Assembly: GCA_964387365.1 (NCBI GenBank)
Contig: CAYLWP010000012.1
Span: 1 to 29,741, forward strand
Length of the DNA: 29,741 nucleotides
DNA from: COE1 sp964387365
Lineage (GTDB): Bacteria > Bacillota > Clostridia > Lachnospirales > Lachnospiraceae
Direction of reading: 5' to 3'
Shown: in pieces, positions 14,380 through 25,100 of the stretch
How the letters are laid out: each line of letters begins with the position of its first letter
How positions within the stretch are numbered: the first letter of the stretch is position 1
The notes under the pieces: generated by a model
What the model saw: only the letters and a program-made list of their open reading frames with translations
Told to the model about the DNA's origin: nothing
The model's database searches: none
Program-made: the position numbers and the translations under genes

Positions 14380-15405
14380 ATGAACGCGAATTTAGAGCAG
14401 ATTAAGCAGGAAATCATCGCCGGAGCAGGCGAGTTAAATTCATCTAAGGAAGTGTATGAATTTAGAAAAAAGTATTTGGACGGAAAAGCAGGTAAGATTG
14501 GCTTACTGATGAAGGAAATGAAGAATATTCCTGCAGACCAGAAGGCTGAGTACGGAAAGGGTGTAAACGAGTTAAAGGTATGGGCTTTGGACTATATCGG
14601 TGGACTTGATGATAAGATGAAGGCGAAAGAACTGCAGGACAGATATGAGTCTGAAAAGATTGATATTTCTCTTCCAGCAGTAGGAAGTGAGCAGGGTAAC
14701 TTACATCCGATTACCTTAATTCGTAATCAGCTTATTGATGTTTTTTCAGGCATGGGATTTGAGATATTCGAAGGCACGGAAATCGAAACAGATTATTACA
14801 ACTTTACGGCATTGAATACACCACAGGATCATCCGGCAAGAGATATGCAGGATACTTTCTATTTGTCACCGGAGTTCCTGTTAAGAACACAGACCTCTGC
14901 AGGTCAGATTCACGTTATGGAGAGTAAGAAGCCGCCTATCAAGATTTTATCTCCGGGTAAGGTATTCCGTTCTGACGATGATGCGACCCATTCACCGATG
15001 TTCACACAGATGGAAGGTCTTGTAGTAGACAAGGGAATCACTCTTTGCGACTTACAGGGTATGCTTGATGTATTCGTAAGCAAGATTTATGGTGAAGGTA
15101 CAAGAACAAGACTTCGTCCTTCCTACTTCCCATTCACAGAGCCTTCGGTAGAGGTTGACTGCAGCTGCTTCGAGTGCGGCGGCAAGGGCTGTAAGCTTTG
15201 TAAGGGAACAGGCTGGATTGAAATCCTTGGTGCAGGCGTTGTTAATAAGAAGGTTCTTGAAAACTGTGGAATTGATTCTGATGAATACAGCGGATTTGCA
15301 TTCGGTATCGGTATCGAGCGTACGGCAATGCTGAAGTATGGTATCAACAATATCAAGCTGTTGTTTGAGTCAGACTTAAGAGTACTGAAGCAGCTTAACG
15401 ACTAA
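14380..15405 (+). CDS. pheS: Phenylalanyl-tRNA synthetase alpha subunit
   Basis: PheS is the catalytic subunit of the cytoplasmic alpha2-beta2 enzyme that charges tRNA-Phe with phenylalanine using ATP. At 341 aa it has the usual length. An N-terminal coiled coil (about 1-90) that binds tRNA leads to the class II catalytic core: FEIFEGTEIETDYYNFTALN, motif 2 DDDATHSPMFTQMEGLVVD, and motif 3 FGIGIERTAMLKYGI near the C-terminus. Between them is a four-cysteine segment (CFECGGKGCKLCKGTGWIEI) typical of many clostridial and other bacterial PheS. AAAGGAGAA lies just before the ATG. It is controlled by the upstream UUC T-box and followed by pheT after a 43-base gap. The frame is intact. Confidence 0.97.
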   Translation: MNANLEQIKQEIIAGAGELNSSKEVYEFRKKYLDGKAGKIGLLMKEMKNIPADQKAEYGKGVNELKVWALDYIGGLDDKMKAKELQDRYESEKIDISLPAVGSEQGNLHPITLIRNQLIDVFSGMGFEIFEGTEIETDYYNFTALNTPQDHPARDMQDTFYLSPEFLLRTQTSAGQIHVMESKKPPIKILSPGKVFRSDDDATHSPMFTQMEGLVVDKGITLCDLQGMLDVFVSKIYGEGTRTRLRPSYFPFTEPSVEVDCSCFECGGKGCKLCKGTGWIEILGAGVVNKKVLENCGIDSDEYSGFAFGIGIERTAMLKYGINNIKLLFESDLRVLKQLND

Positions 15406-15448
15406 AATGTGAAAAGACTTATATAGATAAAGAAAGGAATGAATAGAT

Positions 15449-17869
15449 ATGTTAGCACCATTAAGTTGGATGAAGGAATATGTTGATATAGATATTACAC
15501 CGCAGGAGCTGCAGGATAAGTTATTTTCATGTGGTTTCGAGGTAGAAGAGTTATATGAAGTAGGAAAGGACATCAGCAAGGTTGTTGTTGGTCATGTTTT
15601 AACCTGTGAGCCGATTCCTGATACTCATTTACATGTATGTCAGGTAGACTGCGGTGAGCATGGTCAGTTCCAGATTTGCTGCGGAGCAGATAATGTAGTT
15701 GCAGGAGGAAAGTTCCCGGCAGCGCTTGTCGGAGCAACTGTTTATGCAACAGCAAAGGATCATAAGACAGTAGAAGGTGTTATGACGATTGGCAAGGGTA
15801 AGCTGAGAGGCTATGAGTCATTTGGTATGCTTTGTTCCGGTGTAGAGCTTGGCGTAAGCGAGAATATGTATCCGGGTGCAGGCTATAACGGGTTGCTGGT
15901 TCTTCCTGAGGATGCTCCGGTCGGTGCAGATGTAAAGCCTATTTTAGGCCTTGATGACTGGATTTTTGATATTGCGATTACAGCAAACCGTCCTGACTGC
16001 CAGAGTATTTATGGTATTTCAAGAGAGGTTGCGGCTGTTTTAGAGAAGGAATTAAAGACACCGGATGTAAGCTATACAGCATCTGATGTAGAGTTGGACG
16101 GATTTAAGGTGACAGTTGACTGTCCTGACCTTTGTCCGCGATACAGCGCTCATTATGTAACGGATGTAAAGATTGGTGAGTCTCCTGCATGGATGAAGCG
16201 CAGATTGGCATTGGTAGGTATTGATGCGATTTCCAATGTTGTAGATATCACAAACTATATTTTAAAGGAATTAGGTCAGCCAATGCATGCCTTTGACTGT
16301 TCTACCATCGAAGGAAATGCTATCAATGTAAGAAGAGCAGCTGATGGCGAGAAGATTGTTACCCTAGATGAGCAGGAGTTAACACTGAGCAGCGAAAACA
16401 TGGTAATCTGTGACGGTGTGAAGCCGGTTGCCTTAGCCGGTGTTATGGGAGGATTAAATTCAGAGATTCGTGAGACAACAAACACTGTTTTATTCGAATC
16501 CGCAAAGTTTGCCCGTGACAATATCCGAAAGACTTCAAGAGCTGTAGGAAAGCGTTCTGATTCCAGCGCACGCTATGAGAAGGGCGTTGACGAGTACGCA
16601 ACTGTTATGGCATTAAAGAGAGCGCTCCATTTAATTGAAGAGTTGGAGTGCGGCAAGGTTGCCCGTACACATGTTGATGTAAATACAGGAAACAGTGTAG
16701 AGCCGAGAGAATTGACTGTAAGCATTGAAAAGGTAAATAACTGCTTAGGTATTGTAGTTCCAAATGAAGATATTCTTCGTATTATGAACAATCTTTCCTT
16801 TGCGCCAAAGATTGACGGAGACTCACTGATTATCCAGGTACCTGCATTCCGTGAGGATATCGAGGGATATCAGGATATCGCAGAGGAAGTAATCCGTTTA
16901 TACGGTTACGAGCATGTTGTTCCGGCATTTATGCCATCTGCACAGGTTACAATCGGTGGATTGAATCTGCAGCAGAAGAGCGAGTTACGATTAAAGAATG
17001 CACTTTGCAGCGTAGGCGCTTATGAGTGTATCCATTATTCCTTCTTCTCACCTTCTGATTTAGATTTATTAAGATTGCCGGAGGATGCTATGGAGCGTCA
17101 TGCAATCCGTATCATGAATCCAATCAGTGAAGAGTTATCTCTGATGAGAACAACACTTGCAGCATCCATGATTAATGCCGTTGTTCGTAACCAGAAGAAG
17201 GGTAACTTAGAAGGAAGATTATTCGAAATCGGTAATGTGTTCCTGCCAAAGGAGCTTCCATTGACTGAGTATCCTGACGAGCGCGCAAAGCTTTGTGTTG
17301 GTATCTTCGGTGAGAAGGAATCCTTCTATACCATGAAGGGGATTGCAGAAAAGATTGCAGATACCTTACATGTGAGCTTTGCCTATAACAGCACAAGTAA
17401 TACCTTTATGCATCCATATCAGACCGCAAGTATCAGCTGCAATGGAGTTGAGATTGGTTACTTTGGTAAGCTTGCTTATGATATTGCAAGTGACTGTGAC
17501 CTTCGCACGCCAATGTATCTGTTAGAGATTGACTTAAAGCTTGTAGCTGAGTGGTATGGCAAGAAGCCGGTATTCGAGCCATTACCTAAGTTCCCGGAGG
17601 AGCAGCGTGACCTTGCAATCGTTGTTGCAAAGAATATTACCTGTGGCGAGCTTGAGGAAGCGATGAAGGAAGCTTGTAAGTACATTACAAAGATTACTTT
17701 ATTCGATATTTACGAGGGTGAGCAGATTGCAGCAGACCAGAAGAGTATGGCATTTACTGTTGTATTTACTCCGAAGGAGGAAGCATTTACAACAGAATCT
17801 GTGGATGCATTCGTAAAGAAGATTCTGAAACAGTTAAACAAGAAGTTCGGTGCTGAGCTGAGAAGCTAA
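15449..17869 (+). CDS. pheT: Phenylalanyl-tRNA synthetase beta subunit
   Basis: The 806-aa beta subunit completes the alpha2-beta2 synthetase; it binds and positions tRNA-Phe and edits mischarged Tyr. Domains in order: N-terminal tRNA-binding OB fold (about 40-150, GHVLTCEPIPDTHLHVCQVD), B3/B4 editing domain (about 210-385, with VVDITNYILKELGQPMHAFD and GGLNSEIRETT), B5 (about 405-480, PAFREDIEGYQDIAEEVIRL), the catalytic-like core, and a C-terminal FDX-ACB anticodon-binding domain (about 710-805, PLPKFPEEQRDLAIVVAK). AAAGGAATG precedes the ATG. It shares the T-box-controlled transcript with pheS and ends before the terminator at 17981. It is full length and intact. Confidence 0.97.
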   Translation: MLAPLSWMKEYVDIDITPQELQDKLFSCGFEVEELYEVGKDISKVVVGHVLTCEPIPDTHLHVCQVDCGEHGQFQICCGADNVVAGGKFPAALVGATVYATAKDHKTVEGVMTIGKGKLRGYESFGMLCSGVELGVSENMYPGAGYNGLLVLPEDAPVGADVKPILGLDDWIFDIAITANRPDCQSIYGISREVAAVLEKELKTPDVSYTASDVELDGFKVTVDCPDLCPRYSAHYVTDVKIGESPAWMKRRLALVGIDAISNVVDITNYILKELGQPMHAFDCSTIEGNAINVRRAADGEKIVTLDEQELTLSSENMVICDGVKPVALAGVMGGLNSEIRETTNTVLFESAKFARDNIRKTSRAVGKRSDSSARYEKGVDEYATVMALKRALHLIEELECGKVARTHVDVNTGNSVEPRELTVSIEKVNNCLGIVVPNEDILRIMNNLSFAPKIDGDSLIIQVPAFREDIEGYQDIAEEVIRLYGYEHVVPAFMPSAQVTIGGLNLQQKSELRLKNALCSVGAYECIHYSFFSPSDLDLLRLPEDAMERHAIRIMNPISEELSLMRTTLAASMINAVVRNQKKGNLEGRLFEIGNVFLPKELPLTEYPDERAKLCVGIFGEKESFYTMKGIAEKIADTLHVSFAYNSTSNTFMHPYQTASISCNGVEIGYFGKLAYDIASDCDLRTPMYLLEIDLKLVAEWYGKKPVFEPLPKFPEEQRDLAIVVAKNITCGELEEAMKEACKYITKITLFDIYEGEQIAADQKSMAFTVVFTPKEEAFTTESVDAFVKKILKQLNKKFGAELRS

Positions 17870-17980
17870 GCAGACGAGTGAAAAGTGTTTGTTCAGCAAG
17901 AAACAGAACGCTTACTATATTTGAACTATTTTCTATTGAGCAGAAAAGTCTCTTTTGTAGATGACTTTGAGGAAAATGAA

Positions 17981-18019
17981 AGGTGGATATCCTGTGCAAG
18001 CAGAGTATCTGCCTTTTTT
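17981..18019 (+). terminator. Terminator of pheST
   Basis: AGGTGGATA (17981-17989) pairs with TATCTGCCT (18006-18014), two wobble pairs, followed by six T. Confidence 0.7.
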
Positions 18020-18025
18020 GATTAA

Positions 18026-18184
18026 CCAGGGTGTCATACTCTAAATCAGCCAATCGCCAGATTCCCAATCAAAATCCCCTTAAAAAACTACCCACAAGCG
18101 ACTCTAAACGCGTTATGGGTAGACGACCGGCAAATTTCTGAAGAACACTATCAAAACCTGTGGGTACGGACGAACGACAAATAA
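18026..18184 (+). pseudogene. Possible gene remnant (C-terminal fragment, no start)
   Basis: Between the pheT terminator and the pilus promoter a frame of 52 codons stays open from a TAA at 18023 to TAA 18182. It has protein-like composition (IARFPIKIPLKNYPQATLNA then LWVDDRQISEEHYQNLWVRT) but no start codon or ribosome site. It may be the tail of a lost gene. No family is recognised. It could also be chance. Confidence 0.3.
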
Positions 18185-18277
18185 TAGACACAGGGGCAAC
18201 AGTTCGTTTCATCATCTCAAATCATCACCATCCCTCTTTAAATCTACTGTATATGTCGATAAATAATAAAAGAAAAC

Positions 18278-18342
18278 AGATTACATAAAATATTTACGAA
18301 ATTGTATATACAATTTCGTAAAATTATGTTGACATGTAATCT
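18278..18342. promoter_or_regulatory. Nested palindromic operator upstream of the pilus locus
   Basis: A perfect 30-bp palindrome at 18293-18322 (half-site TTTACGAAATTG followed by TAT) is flanked by a 9-bp inverted repeat, AGATTACAT at 18278-18286 and ATGTAATCT at 18334-18342. The right flank overlaps the candidate promoter. This fits a dimeric regulator site controlling the pilus genes. The RNA form could also fold as a hairpin, but no T run follows. Confidence 0.6.
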
Positions 18343-18355
18343 ATAATAGTATGAT
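18329..18355 (+). promoter_or_regulatory. Candidate promoter of the pilus operon
   Basis: TTGACA (18329-18334) and TATGAT (18350-18355) with a short 15-bp spacer; alternatively a perfect TATAAT lies at 18342-18347 with no -35, which would need an activator at the palindrome. About 75 bases of leader follow before the first ribosome site. Confidence 0.5.
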
Positions 18356-18429
18356 TGCGTGTAGAATAATATGTTTTTCTGTTATCTAATTAACAGACGA
18401 TAGAAAGAGAATTTCGAGGAGGGGACATT

Positions 18430-18525
18430 ATGACAGAAAAAGAATTAAAACGAATGTCACGCGGTGATTTGCTGGAGATGCTTATTTCTCAGATGGAAGA
18501 AAACGAGAAGGATGAGACGGTATGA
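18430..18525 (+). CDS. Small protein heading the pilus operon, probably truncated
   Basis: A 31-aa product, MTEKELKRMSRGDLLEMLIS followed by QMEENEKDETV. The ribosome site GAGGAGGGG is strong. Its first residues resemble a family of small helical proteins (from memory usually 80-150 aa) that sit just upstream of signal peptidase in Lachnospiraceae pilus loci. The body after residue 26 is missing, so it may be a fused or deleted remnant. Its stop overlaps the signal peptidase start by 4 bases (ATGA), so it may couple translation. Function unknown. Confidence 0.5.
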   Translation: MTEKELKRMSRGDLLEMLISQMEENEKDETV

Positions 18526-19113
18526 AAAGAAGGAACAACATATCAGCAGACCTGCCGGAAGTAGACCAGCTAAAGGCAGAGTTAGAAAGGGAAAAAATAT
18601 GTAAAACGATATAAGCGCATCCTGCGAAGTACAGCATATTCCTTGCTGGTCGTTGCAGCAATTGCGGTATTGATTGCCACCATATGGCTACCGGTTTTAC
18701 GAACCTTTGGTTCCTCGATGTCACCGACCTTGGAGGAAGGACAGATTGTCATAGTTATAAGAGGAACGGAATTTGAAAACGGCGATCTGGTATCGTTTTA
18801 TTGGGGTAACAAGCTCTTAATCAAACGATGTATCGCAGGACCGGGACAAGTGGTAGACATGGATGAAAGCGGAAATGTCTATGTAGACGGAGAAAGGCTG
18901 AATGAACCCTATGTGACAGAAAAAACAATAGGGGAATGTGATATAGAGCTGCCGTATCAGGTACCTGATAATATGTGGTTCCTGATGGGCGACCAACGGG
19001 CGACTTCAGTAGACAGTCGCAGCACCATTATAGGCTGTGTTAACAAAGATCAAGTATTAGGCAGAGTAGTATACAGGATATGGCCTTTGGAGAACTTCGG
19101 ATCCTTAAAGTAG
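18522..19113 (+). pseudogene. Signal peptidase I of the pilus locus, frameshifted
   Basis: Type I signal peptidases cut signal peptides from exported proteins at the outer membrane face; loci of this type keep a dedicated one for the pilins. The first 25 codons (SADLPEVDQLKAELEREK) and everything from YVKRYKRILRS onward belong to one protein of about 197 aa, but a run of six A at 18592-18597 carries one base too many. The zero frame then stops at 18612-18614. Downstream is intact: a transmembrane helix (YSLLVVAAIAVLIATIW), the catalytic Ser in FGSSMSPTL, the catalytic Lys in LIKRCIAGPG, and the box MGDQRATSVDSR. The second half could only start from a TTG near 18643 inside the transmembrane helix, without a ribosome site. 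Confidence 0.8.
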
Positions 19114-19155
19114 ATTAACGATTAAGAATGGCAGGAAGGGGGTGAAGAATGCTAC

Positions 19156-22100
19156 ATGAAGTACGATGCAGTGCAGTTTGTGACCGGAAAGAATAAAGAC
19201 TATCAGAGAAAACGTGTATGGCGTAGAATATTTATCTGCATGGCAGTAGTAGTAGCATTCTGCACCACTTATGCCCTTATACGTCCGGCTATGACGTTGG
19301 ATAATCCAACGTGCGGTATTGAGGATGAAAATCATACGCATGATGCAATAATCTGTTATATCGATACAAGCAAGGATGCGGAGACCTCTGCAGACTGAGA
19401 GAAAACCCTTCCGAAACGGCTTTCGGGAGATTATAGAAAGGATTTCATAGCAGTAGCAAAGAGTCAGGTGGGATACAGGGAGAGCACCCGCAATCTGATT
19501 ATTGAGGAAGATATGTTAAAGGGTTATAGCCGATATGGTGAATGGATTGGCAATCCATATGGTGACTGGAATAACTCTTTTATGCTGTTTTGTCTAAACT
19601 ATGCAGGTGTGGATTCTGATATCCTCCCGCAGGCAGAGGATTGCTCTGCCTGGAAAGCATTGTTAAAGGAGAACGATTTATATAAAGAGGCAGACGACTA
19701 TACGCCACAGGCAGGCGATATCGTATTTTTAGATACGGATGAGGATGATGTAGAAGACCGTGTGGCTGTGGTAACTGCTGCTCATTCATCCGGTATTACT
19801 GTGATTGAAGGTGATGCCGGCAGCTCGGATAACAGCGTTACAAAGATAGAAATTTCGGTTTCGGAAGAAGCGGAAACAGAGGAGCTGAGTAGCGAAGAGG
19901 AAACAGCCACAGAGGAGCTGAGCACCGAAGAAGAAACAGCTACAGAGGAACTGAGCACCGAAGAAGAAACAGCCATGAAGAAGCTGAGCACCGAAGAAGA
20001 AACAGCCACGGAGGAGAGAACAAGTAAAGAGGAAACAGCAATAGAGGGATTAACAGGTGAAGAGAAAACAGTAGAAAAAGAAGAAGCTGCAGATATAGAG
20101 GATGAAGACAATACGCAAGAGGCAGAGAACGAAGAGAAGACTGACAAAACAGAAGAGACAGATAGTTCAGAGGCGATTGCCACAGAGCGTAAGGGAGAAG
20201 AGTCAGATAGTAATGAAGAATCTATGTCAGTGGAAGTGTTATCCAAGCTTCATAGTGATGTAGCAGTATCTGATAAGGTGGAAGTATCTTCGAAAACTGC
20301 ATCCGACACAGAGGAATCTGCCGACGAAGAAGAGACACCAAGTGAAGATTTTATACCGAAAAAGGAGACAACTGCAGAACATGAAGAAAAATTAAATCTT
20401 ACAATCATAGAATATCATGCTCCGGAGGATTACAAAGGAGGAGTGGTACAATATACGGAATACAGCCGGGAGGATACACGAATTTTAGGTTACGGTGTCC
20501 TTCCTGATTTTGCTACTATGCCGAAGGTTTATACCTATTCGGATGACATAGTAGAGGTAGAAGTGACTCTGCCTGAGGATAGTAGCGTGCCGGCGGATGC
20601 TAAGCTTTCTGTAAAGCATGCAACAACGGAAGCCGATATATATGATATCCTGTACAAACAGGCACAGGCGGCAGTGGATGGAGAGGTGAAGCAGATTGCA
20701 TTTTATGATATCAGCTTCTATACCACCGATTTGGAATATATTCCTGTGGATGATACTGCGCAGGTAACAATGCGCTTTAAGAAGGGATTTGACTTACCGT
20801 CCAATGAGGTTTTTGTCCTGCACTATGACGAAGCAGACAGTAATCCAACGGTTATCAGTGAAGTGAATGTGGGTGAAAAGTCATCAGCTGCAAGGGCAGT
20901 ACCCATGGCGACCTTTGCTATGGAAAGAGAAAGCACAGGGGTTACCATTTCCTATGAAACAGAAGGCTTTTCATGGTTTGCGGCGATAGAGATTCAGATA
21001 CCTGCTTATACGATGAATATTTTATCACCGGATGCGCAAGGCAATCTGCCGAATCTGGATGGAAAGATAATTATGATTTCCACGGCAGGAGAAGGCGCGC
21101 AGTATGCTTTGTCGGCAGAAAATGTTGATGTTTATGAAGAATATAACGGAGCTATTCATCACAATCACCGTTTAAAAGCAATCCCGGTAACACAGGGAGC
21201 AGAAACAGTGTCTGCAACAACCGGTGATATTAATACGTTGCTATGGAAATTTATTGCAGTAGAAGGTGCTGCCAATACATACAGAATGCAATCGGTAAAG
21301 TATCCGAATTTATACTTAAAAATTTATCAGGATAATCGAAGACTGGAAACGGTTACCGATGCCGATGAAGGAATTTCAAATGTGGTTCAAGCCGGTACTA
21401 CGAACGAAGTATTTTCGATTAAGTATCATAATTTTCTTGCATACGAAGAATTACCGCTTTTTGCTGATGCGGCAGGAAACCAACCACTTGACTACAAAGT
21501 ATTTACAACGTTAAAGGATCCGAATGAAAGAGGTAACCTCACGTTTTCCGAATACACAGACGGCAGTGAGCCTCCGGCTGTTGATGCAGAGTATGTAAAT
21601 GATTTGGGTGGCAAGTATTATATGCTCCTTGCCGTCAATTATAAGGATAATATTAGTAATATTCCATCAGCAGTGACACACCAGAATGCAGGTGCGGTTG
21701 GAGGAAAGAATGCATTAACAAGCCAGTTAGTCAACGGTTTCGATTATGAAAACGATGAAATAACGGATAAAAACTTTGAAAGGTATTATAATCTTGTATG
21801 GCTGTTTGAAAAAACAGGAACAGGCGGCGCCTATTACATCAAGGATACAGAGAGCGGCAACTATCTGAATCTGAATGAAAACGGACTGTCGCTGAGTGCG
21901 ACAAAACAGGCAATCGAGGTAGTGAAGGCAGCAGGATTTAACAATCATGTAAATGAAAATGAGAATGCAGTCTGCCTGCGTGCCGGTGAGTGGTATCTGA
22001 ATTTGAATAATAATACACCGGAAGAAATATTTACGTCTAACGATAGTGATAATACAATTAACGACCGTGCAAACCATTTTGTGCTTGCTTCCTTCCGTGA

Positions 22101-25100
22101 CGTAAATGCCATGATTGAAGATATAGACGAGATTCTTGCAGGACTGGTAGAGGTGGAAAATGCGGACGGCACGACCTCCTATGTGTTTGACGATAATCTT
22201 GCCGGTGCCGCAAAGCCTGACAAAGTGGAAAATACCGTGAATCAGGGTAAAGGTCAGGATGAGGAAACCTTTGAAAAGAATTTTAACGATGCAATTGCGT
22301 ATAGAAACCATATCAGCGAATTGGCGGTGGCGGCAAAGCTTCTTTACGACCAATTGACAGAGCATGAGAAGGGCTATGTATATAACCGTGAAGCCTTGGA
22401 AAAGCTTGAATGGCTGTGGCGTGAGGCAAAGCAGGTAGAGTCAGATGAGGTTAATGTAACGGTAAGGCTCTTTAATTACGACAAAACGGTAAACGAGACA
22501 GAGCTGGCAAAGTCCGGCTTCCAATTCTATCATCAGGCAGAATATCATAACTGTACGGCTGAGGATGGCAGTAATAAAAATAATGGAATATTGGGTGCAA
22601 ATGAATCGGATTTGGATATGGGTCCCAAGCTGAATGAAGAAGGATATCCTTATATTGTCGGCTCTGATGAGGATAATATAAAAGTAACCGGGGAGTCCTC
22701 CTTTCAGGAACTGTTTGAGCCGAAAAATAAGTATCAGGTAGGTGAAATGAGCAACGGTGGAGGTCTGTTCCGGTTTGACGGCGACTATTACTATTATGAA
22801 TCAAACAGAAACTCTGCTTACTTTGATAAAGAACAAAATAAATTTATCTTATACGATACGCTGGTTCGTCCGATGTATATTCATGCAAACAGAATGGCAG
22901 AGGACCAGGAGCTTGTATATAACTTCCTGCCATTTAACAATCCGGCAAGCACGACGAATCCGATTATTTTTGATGAGACACCGCTTACCGGTAATCAGAA
23001 TATGCCGACAGCAGTACTGAATGAGCCGCCGGACTTATGGTTTGGTATGTACATAGAGTACGAGTTCTATATGCCGGATGACGGTCAGGTATATGGTAAC
23101 GATATGATATTTAACTTCCATGGTGATGATGACGTATTTGTATATATTGATGATACGTTAGTGCTGGATATCGGTGGTACGCATGGCGCGCAGTCCGGTT
23201 CCATTAACTTTGCAACCGGTGAGGTATCTGACCCGCATAAAACAACGACACTGGGTAACATTCTGGATGCTGACATGGTAGAGGGCGATACCCTGATTGA
23301 ATATACCGAGCATAAGCTGAGACTGTATTATCTGGAGCGAGGCGGTAATTCCTCCTACAACGGTATGCAGTTTAACCTGCCGCCGCTTCCGCAGGAGTAC
23401 CTGTTTGTGTCAAAGCAGATTATTGGGGCAGGAGAAGATAATGAGGAAAGCTTCAGGTTACGAGTACTCAATGCAGATGACAAGAGTAACGCTTTTGCGC
23501 AGGGAACAACCTACGACATTATCGAAGACGGTCAGACAAGGGAAAACGCGGGAACTGTTGATGCAGACGGCAGCTTTTCCATTAAGCATGACCAGATTGC
23601 AGTATTTTCCGATAGTGATATGATTCGCGAGAATTCTGAGAATGTCATCGTGCAGGAAATCCTGACAGAGGAACAGGTAGGAAGCTATTCGGTTACCTAT
23701 CGTCTGACCGGTGATACGGCGGCAACATCAGAGATTAAGAATACAACAGAAGTAAATAATACATACAGCACAGGAAATGTCGAAAGAACAGGCTCGCAGT
23801 TTGTGGCATTCCGAAATACCCTAAAGTGCGCGCTCAATATTACAAAAGAGGCAGCTGCGGGCACTACGATAGCAGAGGATGAGGAATTCAATATCTGCGT
23901 AAAGCTGGACGGCAAGCTGATTCCCGCAGGAACAGAGTATCTGCTTCACGACAGTGATGGAACTTACACAACGATGAAGGTGGAAACAGAAGGCTTTATC
24001 CGACTGAAGGTAGACCAGACGGCAACGATTGATGATGTCATAGCCGGAACAAGGTTCGAGATTTACGAGGACACAGCCGGAAATGACTGGAATCCGTCCT
24101 ATAGCGGTGAGATTACCTGTCATCAGGAAACCTCTCAGAATCGTGGTCAAATTATAATAAATGACACAGGTGTCAGTGGCAGCTTTGGTAATGTAAGCTC
24201 TACGGTTGATATTACGGTTACCAACGATATTCATAGTTTTTCGGTTGGAATCCCAATCAGAAAAAAAGTGGATAAGCTCACCGGACCGGAAACATTCTTC
24301 TTCACGGTGGAGGAATATCAAAAGGTGGACGGAGCGTTTGTACCTGCGGATACAGATAATCCTGTTATGCATCCGGGAATCTCCATTACCATGGCAGAAG
24401 AGGATGCGGAAGGCACAGGCACGGCGGTGATTGGCTTTGCCAAGGATGACGAGGGTACTCACTATTATAAAATCAGTGAGGAGCGCGGAACAGGTGATTA
24501 TATTTACGATACAATCTATTATATTGCAGAGGTTGTGATTTCGGAAAAGAATGATAAAAAAGAAGCTCTGATGAAAGCAATCCGGAAGAATGGAAAAGAG
24601 GAATTAGAGGATATAGATGCCGGATTTGAACTTGTATTCATAAATCGGTTAAAGACAGAGCTTGTCATTGACAAAACAGTGGTGGGAACTGCCAGAGAGG
24701 AGAAGTTTGACTTCATATTACAGAATGCGGACGGTTCTACCTATGAATTGTTCAATGAACTGCCGGAGGGCGCGACCTATGACGAGGCGGAGGATTGTAT
24801 TCGTTTTTCAGTAAAATACGGCAATTCCATTACATTTTATCTGCCTGTGAACGCCAAGGTCAGTGTAACGGAGGAAAAGAAGGGCTACTATGGCACTTCA
24901 TACTTCGTATCAGGCGAACAGAAGGATATCTATTATGCAAAGGATGCTGTTTTAAGCCATGTCAGTGTCGGCAGCAGCGGACTTGTTATCGAATGGGGAG
25001 ATGACAATGACTCATGCACCTTTACGGTGAACTCCGAATACGCCGGCAAGATACTACTATATTACAGTTATGCTACGGACGAGGACGGAAGCTTTGATAT

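Noticed and set aside
13967..14417. Long minus-strand ORFs of 98-128 codons, and a plus ORF at 14115, across the pheST leader
   Set aside because: They are read through the T-box and the 67-bp repeats; their repeated peptides are translations of the repeat, and they have no ribosome site.
18592..18614. Programmed ribosomal frameshift in the signal peptidase
   Set aside because: No X-XXY-YYZ heptamer in frame and no stimulating structure just downstream; a one-base slip mutation in the A run is simpler.
19782..20246. 154-codon minus-strand ORF rich in Ser and Val
   Set aside because: It is the reverse reading of the acidic Glu/Thr repeat region of the adhesin.
21727..22365. 212-codon minus-strand ORF, and similar long ones at 23821-24462 and 10160-10753
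   Set aside because: They are shadows of well-supported plus-strand genes, with hydrophobic, cysteine-rich composition and no ribosome sites.
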